Source: Ophiosphaerella korrae
Taxonomy: Eukaryota; Ascomycota; Dothideomycetes; Pleosporales; Phaeosphaeriaceae
Length of the DNA stretch: 64,000 nt
Assembly (NCBI GenBank): GCA_028456385.1
Contig: JALNQF010000057.1
Location: forward strand, 161,435 to 225,434
Reading direction: 5' to 3'
Positions 56,141-64,000 of the stretch are shown here, piece by piece. Under the pieces are notes generated by a model. The model was given only the letters and a program-made list of their open reading frames with translations. It was not told the DNA's origin and searched no databases. Each line of letters opens with the position of its first letter. Position 1 is the stretch's first letter. A program made the position numbers and the translations under genes.

Positions 56141-56749
56141 GAATACTACTATGTAGAGTTAATATTTAATATTGTTTATTTATAGTTATATTGCAAGTGG
56201 CGCTAGCATGTGCACTGGTTATCTAGTCACGAATATGGTAAAACAAGGTATAGCTCGACGCTCTGTGAGTGATATTGAACGCCAAGTGAATACGTATCAA
56301 CTTCTATAAATTCTATGTTGTATCATTGGAGCTGTACTACGATGAGCCCTCATCATCGCAATGTCGAGAACGTAGGGATGGAATTCAGGGAATGTCAGTT
56401 GCCTGCGTTTTCGACAATAACTCCTGCATGACGGAAGTGGCCTTTGCCACTTTGGACTCTTGCTCTAACTATATCAACACACTATGCTAAGAACTTGTCA
56501 AAGCCTTGCGCGGGGTGCTCTGCATACTCATCCCAGTTCCGTCTAATGTATTTACCGAGAGTTTGCTAGTAACCGTGCATCTGCTAGTAGCCGCACATCT
56601 GCTAGTAGCCGCACATCTGCTAGCAGCCGCAGCAGTCTCTACAGGCCATCACGCGTCCCTCCGCGTTGATTTTTTACCTGTAGAGCCACCGTTGCGACCA
56701 TGGCAGGGACGGACACACAAAACCGGTGAACCAAAAGCAATAGCAAAGC
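56141..56749. other. Intergenic stretch with a tandem repeat
   Basis: No gene is seen apart from the 18-bp tandem repeat at 56561-56634. Confidence 0.4.
56561..56634 (+). repeat. Tandem 18-bp repeat (about four units)
   Basis: The unit is ctgctagtagccgcacat, with the first copy diverged and the last carrying G for T. In one frame it reads L-L-V-A-A-H. No gene context supports translation. Confidence 0.85.
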
Positions 56750-58208
56750 TCAAACTACGATATGGCATAAGTCTTTGGTCGGAGTTTGCAACCCACTACA
56801 GGAGTCAGATCCATCTTCTTTCCTCGACTCAGACCACTGAATATCTACATGATGTTGTACCGTAACTCCAGCCATACTATTTAGCGATAATCTAGCATCA
56901 TCGTGACTTGTCGTTTTAGGCAAGGACCCCGACCGGGTGATTACCGTATGGATGCCATAATTGTCACCCTCATTTTGCAGGCGCTGGAAATGCTTTTCAC
57001 GCGGCTTATTCCAGTTAGTACCTCCGATCGTGACGAGCTCGGTCTGGCCCCGGCTTCGATTGTTGATGCTACTCTGCACTGCCTTACTGTTCGTTGAACT
57101 GCCGAACTGATGCGAGATCTTGACCATGAGTGGCCGCAAGGTTGGTAGACAGGCGCTGATAACTCCGCAGGCTGCCTCGACGACACACCACGTGCAGGCT
57201 TGGGCAAGTGTCCCTTCTGGCAGTTAGCCTATGAGCCAAGAATTGTGTACATTAGGTGTCTGTTTAGGGGAAGACAGTCACTTACATGTCGTGTCGCTCG
57301 GATCAAATTCCATGACAGTCGTGAAGCGGTATATACTGGCGAACAGAACGCTAGGGTTGCTCGTTAGGGACTAAGGACGGTAAGAGCCCACCGTAGCAGT
57401 GGCGTCAAACTTACAAGCTACCTAGCAAGAATATGAAGCAAATAGACAGCCTCTGGGCGATGGTAACATGCAACTTCCAGACTGGCCTCAAAGGCATGCA
57501 AAGGATAGCGACATCCGTCAGGATGTTCGGTATAGCATTGCCGATGAATGAAGCCTTTAGGTTGATACACGTTCCTTCGATCCATGGCAGCCACGCCTTT
57601 CTGATTGGGTTGCACTGGAAGATGCAGACGGCGAAGATGGCGATCCACCAACCAATAACAATGGAGGCTAGAATTGCTAGATAGATCTTGAACTCGCGTA
57701 CTGGAAAGAGGCGTCGGTACATTAGTAGAAGAGATAACTTCACAAGTAGCACTGTTGTAATGTATATGCACTCGAAGGCCAGGAGGATCTTGAAAAAGGT
57801 GACAAAATCATTCATTAACACCGTGTCAGCGTGCCTTCCGAGGCCATGGGCAATCGCTGAGAGAGACTTGGTCAGCAAGGAAGTCGACCCGATAGAAGGG
57901 CCCAGGGAGACCAGCTTACCGGCATAGTTGAGGGCGCCCAAAGTAAAAGCGAATGCCTACAAGTCGTTCCGGTCAGCTCCGGCTCAGACGCTTAGCGACG
58001 GAAGAATCGTCGAGCTCACAACACGTACCAGCGCAGCCACTATCACCCAGTCGTCGGCCCCATATTTAGCCAGGCTGATATAACGTGCCCAGAAGCGCAG
58101 GCAAACAAAAAGCGTAGCTAGGACGAGCAATACCGTTGTAATCCTAATCAGTTCGCCACCCTTGTCGTAGAGGCGATCACGAGCTTGGAGAGTCGCCACG
58201 ATATCCAT
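56750..58208 (-). CDS. Rhodopsin-domain seven-helix membrane protein (PTH11-like)
   Basis: Five exons, 58208-58029, 57956-57920, 57856-57415, 57350-57286 and 57213-56750, join in frame to 395 residues with GT-AG introns. The pattern is typical of the fungal rhodopsin-domain family: R-x-W-A-R-Y in the first loop followed by G-A-D-D-W, G-R-H-A-D, K-L-S-L-L-L-M-Y-R-R-L-F, C-N-P-I-R-K-A-W, G-N-A-I-P-N-I-L-T-D-V, S-I-Y-R-F, the W-T-L-A-Q-A-C-T-W-C-V-V-E segment and C-L-P-T-L-R-P-L before a 110-residue polar cytoplasmic tail. Family members are PTH11-related and may sense surface or other cues at the plasma membrane; ligands are mostly unknown. Confidence 0.88.
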
Positions 58209-59152
58209 CTTGTCACGAACGCGTTCTCTAAAAGATCCCGAGCGGTCAGACTCACGGCGAAATCGAATTGAGAAAATAACGCAGCAAAATTTATGATGCA
58301 AAGGGCAAAATAAAGATTTATAGGGTGACCTGTTCCGTGTCAATTCAATTTGTTGGGCGACCTCTGACAATTTCGTGCCAAAGTCATGGAGTCAGCGCCT
58401 CAGTGTGATCGTCTCCAAATTTCACCAATCAATACCTTGTCTCGCACAGTATGACTCGCGGGTCAGTAGAGTTCGCGGCACCTACTTTGGATGCTGATTG
58501 GATCGTGAGCGGAAGAAACAAAATCGTGCGAGAAATCCTGACCGATCTGTTGTACTTCGCAAAGACTCGTTGGAAGGTGGTACATCATACAGCTGTGCGC
58601 GACCAGATTCACACAAGCTTTTTTGGGGATGCAGCATTTCTCCATAGGACTAATTCCTTGAAGCCAGAGGTTGGTCAATGAGGCATTTATTGATCATATT
58701 CCACAGGTTGCTTTTTGACACATTCTAGCTTTCTGCTTAACCGCCTATGGACGAACCCTTGTTGGCCTGGCGTGCGCTTTGCCCCCCCTTGGGCGTAGCG
58801 CGCTCTCGAAGGAGCAAACGAGCAAGCAGGGCCCGCAAACCAGAACCGGCGCAGTGGGTCCAGTTCCCCGGCCACCGTTCCCCGCACATCCAAGATGTTA
58901 CTACAAGGGGGGATCATGAGCGGGTGATTAGCGCGGTTCATCAGGCTGTGCACCAATATTTCAGCTGTGCTGTTTTCTATATAAATTACTAACAAATACG
59001 CATTTTATTACTATTTCGTGTACCCGCCACCTACTATTATTACTACCTAGCACCGTTAGTGCCTTAGTCACTAGTAAATGGAAAATAGTAGGGGGGAGAT
59101 TCGCAGACCCACCGGAACCCGTACATGGGCCTCACTTTTATATCCAAGTACA
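58209..59152. other. Intergenic stretch, repeat-like debris
   Basis: No gene is supported. The sequence around 58900-58945 (catgagcgggtgattagcgcg) is similar to 59496-59520 (catgaacgggttactagcgcg), suggesting fragments of one dispersed element on both sides of the first hairpin. Confidence 0.4.
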
Positions 59153-59266
59153 TTCGCATGGTGGAGCGCATCCCTGTCAAAGTTTGGCGAATTACAGCTC
59201 TAGGTCACACTGACTGTTATGCTCTGATTCGCCAAACTTTGATAAGGATGCGCTCCACCATGCGAA
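59153..59266. repeat. Inverted repeat (hairpin 1): 41-bp arms, 32-bp loop
   Basis: The left arm 59153-59193 begins ttcgcatggtggagcgcatc. The right arm 59226-59266 is its reverse complement, with two internal transition differences and one at the loop edge. RNA from here would fold to a 41-bp stem with a 32-nt loop. Confidence 0.92.
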
Positions 59267-59720
59267 GGCACTGTAGCTATGGGTACACTCACGACACCAT
59301 AGGTCAAAGTGCAGCATCAAGCTCAGAAGCCTGTCGTTTCCACATATATTGTGTTTAGCCTTTTATTGTTCTATTTTGCATGCACATGCAATACCACTGA
59401 CGGAATCGGGCTTTTCCGTATAGATTTTCGGCCATAAGCACAGAGTGCCCCACCGACGATCGTGGAGCCCTGGCTTTCAGGTCAGGGTCCTCCCATGAAC
59501 GGGTTACTAGCGCGCGTTAGTGCGTGTTAGGGCCTTCCACAAGTAGAGTCGATATAAAGCCTTTGGTATTGTAGCAAGTATGATAGTTAGTTCTCGTAGA
59601 TAACTTCCAGAGCTCTTAAAAATACTTAATACTAAGATAGTATTATAATTATTTACTAATTTGCTAAAAGTGTTGCCAATATTTCTTGGCTGGATTTTCG
59701 CATATTGAAAACCACGCTGC
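59267..59720. other. Spacer between the two hairpins
   Basis: No coding potential is seen. An AT-rich patch lies at 59580-59700. Confidence 0.35.
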
Positions 59721-59878
59721 CATCAACGACTGACCAGGGCTCTGATTCGTCTCTTTTTGAGCCAGCCGCTGTAACGATAAGCTACCTGCAATATCTTATT
59801 CAGCATGCCGATGATGCGTTGTCAAATTCGTGGCTGGCTCAAAAAGAGACGAATCAGAGCCCTGGTCAGTCGTTGATG
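59721..59878. repeat. Perfect inverted repeat (hairpin 2): 47-bp arms, 64-bp loop
   Basis: The left arm 59721-59767 (starts catcaacgactgaccagggc) and right arm 59832-59878 are exact reverse complements over 47 bp. The element lies 172 bp upstream of the HET gene start. Arm identity without any mismatch implies recent origin or active correction. Confidence 0.95.
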
Positions 59879-60050
59879 GTGTACCCAGTATGGGTACAAA
59901 AAAAGAGATAACAACCTTCCGTTACAAGCTCCAAAGTTACTGCCACGGTACGCACGTCGATACATTGATAACGGCTTACACCGTCTTGGGCTCAGCATCT
60001 TCCTGAGAACAACAATCACTCACATCTGGATAAAGATCCGCTTTCACAAG

Positions 60051-62169
60051 ATGACCGAAACACGGGGGGCGAAAACAGTACTTAAAAAGGTAACTGCACA
60101 GCGATTGCGCGAGCTCCTGCTTGACGACCAGGGGAAGGCCAAACAAATCTTTTCAGACATTTCTTGTGACGGTTATGATATCGATGGAGAGCCCCACCAT
60201 CTTTGTCTGGGGTGTCGACTCATATCTGTTGACGAAATAATCTTTACTCACAATGGGTTTGGGGCCTGGCATCACGAATGGCAGCAAGTCAAGACCTGCG
60301 CGAAGAAGGGTTGCGCACGTTGTAGATACCTCGCTGAATTCTTTAAGACAACATCCTTCTCGAGCTCCGTGGATCCTTCCCCGCCACGAGATAACGACTG
60401 TGTTAGGATAGAATGGGAAACCGGCTTCAATCATGGATATCTAATACAAGCCGCACGATTAATGGCCAAGGCCAAGCAAAGTCCGTACTATCAAGGCCCA
60501 TACGGGCTACCCATATCCTACAAGACGGGGCCATCCGACGACATCAACTATTGGGCGTGCCCAATGTATGTTCTCGATCGTGCGTATCTTCTCTTCTTCT
60601 GCCCCCGACTTTATTTGTTTGGAATCGAAGACTAACGGTCGATTTACAGCGGACTATGTGGAGCTTCATCGAAATGCTGGCAGCACAAATAGTCAGCTAT
60701 CAAGCCGTGTCCGGGCACACCTCGATACTTGCTTCAGATCTCACCCAAACTGCGGTACCAGTGAGCCACCATCTCTGCCAGCTCGAGTGCTCGACCTCCA
60801 ACACACGCGATTACACGACAGCAGTCCTCGCGAGCGTGGACACTACACAGCGCTCAGTTACTGTTGGGGTGGATCCCGCTCGTTTCAGACCACAAAAGCG
60901 CTCTATTCCGACTTCCAGCGTGAGATTCATCTAGAGGAGATGCCAAGAACGCTTCTAGATGCAGTCACAGTCACCCGAGACCTAGGTATTCGATATCTCT
61001 GGATTGATGCATTGTGCATCATTCAGGACGACTTACTCGACCTCGTCTCCGAGATAGATAAAATGACGGATATATACAAGAATGCGACTGTGGTTATTGC
61101 TGCTGAAGCGGCTATCACCGCTCAAGATGGCTTCCTCGAGCAGAAACTCCCCGAATCAGTTTTGAGGCTTCCTGTCAACAACCCCGACTTTAGTGTCTCT
61201 AGATCGATATTTCTGGTGATTGACGACCCGAGAAAGCAGATTGGTCTCTCCACGCGAGCATGGGTATTTCAGGAGTTCATGCTGTCTAACCGACTCCTCA
61301 TTTATACTCGCTATGGACCGATCTGGTCTTGCCATTCTAGTAAAGAGACGGAAAAGACTCCAGGACTGCATACCCAGACCTGGCTATGGAGGAAGTATCA
61401 GTCGGCAAAGACTTCTTTCGATGGAGAAATACCACTAATACCCTACCGCGCGAACGCTACCCACAGTTGGAGAGAGTTGTGGCTTGGCATTGTATCTACA
61501 TACAACACACTGGAGCTCACCTACGCCGGTGACAAGTTGCCTGCCATTGCCGGTATCGCAAAAGCATTTCAGCGCTGTATTGGCGAGAGCTACGTTGCCG
61601 GGTTATGGGAGAGGGACCTCGTCTTTCAGCTTGGTTGGCGGCGAGAACGACAATCAGAACATAGGGATGCAGAGCAACGTACGCCTGCTGTCCCTTTGCG
61701 ACCGGATGAGGATGGCGTCATTCCTAGCTGGTCATGGGCATCTGTCTCAGGGCCAGTTAGATCCAATCACACGAAAGTGCTGAAAGAAGATACGGTACTG
61801 AGAGTCGTCAGTTGTGATGTGGAACCTCTCAACATCAAAAACAAATTTGGCAAGGTCAAGAAGGCACGTCTCGAGGTAGATGCCTTTACCTTTGCTCTTC
61901 CTTCTGTGCAATGTTATAGGAATTATGATCATAGCGGTGCTACGATGGATCACTCAGACTCTAAATTCCATTGGGATTCTGGCTATTCAGGAAGCTATAT
62001 TGGCATGCTCCTTGGGAAAGACCCTCTTGGACCTGGGTATGGTGGCGGTTGGGAGTGCTTGCTGATCGAGCCAGCGGGACATGAAACATACAGAAGAGTT
62101 GGTTACTATCGCGATAGTTCCGAAGTCCTCCCGTCCGCAATGGACAGACGAAGACTCGTGCTAGTGTAG
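60051..62169 (+). CDS. HET-domain (heterokaryon incompatibility type) protein
   Basis: Two exons, 60051-60579 and 60650-62169, joined by a 70-nt GT-AG intron (donor gtgcgt), give 682 residues in frame. The first 175 residues include a Cys-rich segment (L-C-L-G-C-R, C-A-K-K-G-C-A-R-C) of the type preceding many HET domains. The HET core starts H-Y-T-A-L-S-Y-C-W-G-G near residue 241. It continues with L-L-D-A-V-T-V-T-R-D-L-G-I-R-Y-L-W-I-D-A-L-C-I-I-Q-D-D near 278-304, then S-T-R-A-W-V-F-Q-E and W-S-W-A-S-V-S-G. In other fungi HET proteins trigger regulated cell death on non-self fusion; the partner locus here is unknown. Confidence 0.94.
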
Positions 62170-62194
62170 TTATCAAGGTACACGACCTAATAAC

Positions 62195-62887
62195 AAGAAT
62201 ACCGCGAGCAGATCGCGGAACTGAAGTCCTTACTGAAAGACAGAATGCACCATTCGGCGTAGATTTCCTTCTCCCACAAGTTGGCGGAAGTGCCGGAAAA
62301 CGAAGTAAGCATTCAAATGCTGACGCCATCTCTCTTTGATTACTTTTTAGCCGACATCGAATCTACAAATAGTTGCGATTACTAAAGGGAAGCTTAACGA
62401 ATTATTCGACATCATCGTCGATTCCGGGGCCAAGCTCTTCGTTTCCGCTGTCAGTGTCCCTCCTCAGCATGCTGTTGACAGACTGCACAAGGCCGGCATC
62501 CTATACACGAACATGATCAGACACCCAAAGCACGTTAAGAAGTGCCTCAAAATCGGTGTCGATACCGCCTGCGCACAAGGTGGTGAAGGTGGTGGACACA
62601 CTGGAAATGTCCCAACAACTGTTTTAATCCCACTTTGTCAAAGGAAAGGCCAGCCCAATGACTGGCAAGTCTGTTCAAGTTATTGCTGCTGGTGGTATCT
62701 GCAATGGACAGGCTGTTGCTGCTGCTCTTATGCTCGGCGCCAGCGCTGTTTGGGTTGGCACTAGATTCATTTTGACTGATGAGGCTGATGCACCAAAGGC
62801 TCACCACGAAACCGTCAGAACTGCCAGCCACGATGACAACATCCCAACAATCATTTTCACTGGCAGACCTCATCACATTTCAGAAGT
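62195..62887 (+). pseudogene. Nitronate monooxygenase (2-nitropropane dioxygenase) pseudogene
   Basis: Segments in order match a fungal nitronate monooxygenase: E-Q-I-A-E-L-K-S-L-L-K-D, F-G-V-D-F-L-L-P-Q-V-G-G, a possible intron at about 62305-62349, K-L-N-E-L-F-D-I-I-V-D-S-G-A-K-L-F-V-S-A-V, H-P-K-H-V-K-K-C-L, and A-Q-G-G-E-G-G-G-H-T-G, which is the FMN-binding and catalytic-His region. After a 1-nt frame change near 62635 come I-A-A-G-G-I-C-N-G-Q, G-T-R-F-I-L-T-D-E-A and I-I-F-T-G-R-P. The N-terminal start and the C terminus are missing. The living enzyme oxidises toxic alkyl nitronates. It follows the HET gene by 25 bp. Confidence 0.85.
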
Positions 62888-63753
62888 AAGAGCCTGTGTA
62901 ATGCCCAATTTGAAGTCTCGACTACAGACCCGGCATCTCGACGAGCTTATCAAATGCCGCTATAAGCTTTTTCCGTTTCAAGAGTTGTCGCAAATCTTTT
63001 AGCTTTGATTTATCCAAACACGCCCACCACCGATCTTCGCCACTTTCGCCACCCTCGCCTTCTGTGTGATGGAATTGAATCTTACGAAATATTTCTCCAT
63101 CTGAAGGCCTTTTTTTCACGTGAGGAAGACTCAACGATTCGAGTGAGAAATGGTCTTGGTGTATCTATTCACGAGTTTAGCAATTCAACAATCGTGTGTT
63201 TTCATCACGCACCATATGAGAAAACCCTCACAGTCCACCACCGATCATTCTCATCCAAAAAAAAAAAAAAAAAAAAAAAAACGACGAGCCGCTTCGGTTC
63301 GATGCAGACCTGAAAGACAACCGACCCTTCCGGGTGCGAGCAAAATTAATCTACGCCGAAAAATCAGGTCATCAACGTCTAGCAGTTATCTTGCAAGCTG
63401 GAGGGTAGAATGTGATTATATGACTAATTTTCTTACCCCTTAAGGCACAAAAGAAGCTTCCTTTGGTTTGCTTATGTATTCAGCTTGAGTTCACGAAGAA
63501 ACAGAAGTAAAGCACATTGCGCTAGGAGCAATTATTTCAACATCAGAACTTGTATCAAGAAGCATATGCCACGAATAGAACCGATGGTCAGCGTCCAGGC
63601 AAGGCTTCTCAAGATACTGTCACTCCGCAAAAGTTTGGAACAGCGTGGCACGTGCGCGCCCAACACGAGATTAACGCCTCATCGTTTACAACCACCCACC
63701 ACTCAAAATTATATAGAAAATCGGGTTTTTTTATGTATTTAAAGATGATTGAA
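62888..63753. other. Intergenic with poly-A run and transposon flank
   Basis: No gene is seen. A 25-nt A run lies at 63257-63281. The part from about 63600 on is probably the 3' flank of the Tc1-type element. Confidence 0.45.
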
Positions 63754-64000
63754 TCAGTATTTAGTCTGCCAGCCTCGCGCGCGCCTACAAGCTTCAATCC
63801 TCCTCGGCATACTCATGATGAGCTTGCGTATAAGCGTACCTGGTATACGCCGCCAGCACTCCTTCAACGCGCCGCAGAAGCCCTCCCACTCCTCTTTAGC
63901 TCGTGAGGAGTTATTATATTGTGGGTAGTGCTTATGCATCATCTTCTTAAGATGCCACCAGAGGTGCTCAATTGGGTTGAGATCAGGTGAGTAAGGTGGC
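63754..64000 (-). mobile_element. Tc1/mariner (DDE_3) transposase C terminus, runs off the edge
   Basis: Minus-strand translation from the right edge gives P-Y-S-P-D-L-N-P-I-E-H-L-W-W-H-L-K, the last catalytic-acid block of Tc1 transposases. It is followed by a typical helical tail (W-E-G-F, I-P-G-T-L-I-R-K-L-I-M-S-M-P-R-R-I-E) and a stop at 63754. The visible part is intact; the rest lies beyond the window. Confidence 0.92.

Noticed and set aside
1..64000. CRISPR arrays, bacterial operons or prophage
   Set aside because: No spaced direct repeats of the right form; spliceosomal introns and fungal domains show eukaryotic nuclear DNA.
1..64000. A large mobile Starship-type element spanning the NACHT and HET genes
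   Set aside because: NLR genes are common cargo, but no DUF3435 tyrosine recombinase (captain) gene was found in the window and no boundaries were seen.

Overview
The window looks like nuclear DNA of a filamentous ascomycete, probably a dothideomycete such as a member of Pleosporales. This is inferred from short (45-100 nt) spliceosomal introns, HET and NACHT proteins, a T5orf172 protein, fungal-type MFS carriers, and hAT and Tc1 remnants of the kind common in that group. It is a mosaic: a gene-dense, GC-richer housekeeping block at about 29.3-38.6 kb lies between pseudogene- and repeat-rich flanks.

Left flank (1-28.6 kb): the end of a regulator-like gene; a broken cation/H+ antiporter inside a segment repeated 8.6 kb away; broken glutathione transferase and dienelactone hydrolase genes; an intact four-exon DHA2-type MFS exporter; and a decayed AflR-like Zn2Cys6 regulator. 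Then come three intact genes in tandem, ArsH, a monocarboxylate-type MFS carrier and a bZIP factor, which may be a small arsenic or organic-acid response group. After these lie an unknown broken gene, an intact T5orf172 protein, DUF7924-like and aminoglycoside-phosphotransferase-like pseudogenes, an intact acyl-protein-thioesterase-like hydrolase, and a broken NHA-type Na+/H+ antiporter.

Core (29.3-38.6 kb): ORMDL (sphingolipid control), IEC3 (INO80 complex), mS35 (mitoribosome), ALG13 (N-glycan start), an exo-beta-1,3-glucanase and one unrecognised conserved-looking gene. All have complete exon chains that close in frame. Two divergent pairs share promoters: ORMDL/IEC3 and mS35/ALG13.

Right flank (38.6-64 kb): a terminal-inverted-repeat element beside a hAT transposase relic, then the most interesting locus, a large NACHT protein ending in C2H2, Zn2Cys6 and PHD fingers. 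It is transcribed divergently, across 400 bp, from an SNF2/Rad5-Rad16-like ATPase gene that uses two GC-AG introns. Beyond it are relics of a zinc metallopeptidase, a GDP-mannose 4,6-dehydratase, a pseudokinase and a NACHT-WD40 tail, then an intact rhodopsin-domain membrane protein, two long near-perfect hairpins, an intact HET-domain gene, a frameshifted nitronate monooxygenase, and a Tc1/mariner transposase running off the right edge. The NACHT, WD40, kinase-like and HET genes suggest an allorecognition or innate-immunity neighbourhood. Many broken genes carry stops where a conserved Trp or Gln codon is expected, as C:G to T:A change would produce.

Exon boundaries were deduced by hand from splice signals, reading frame and remembered family conservation. 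No search was run.
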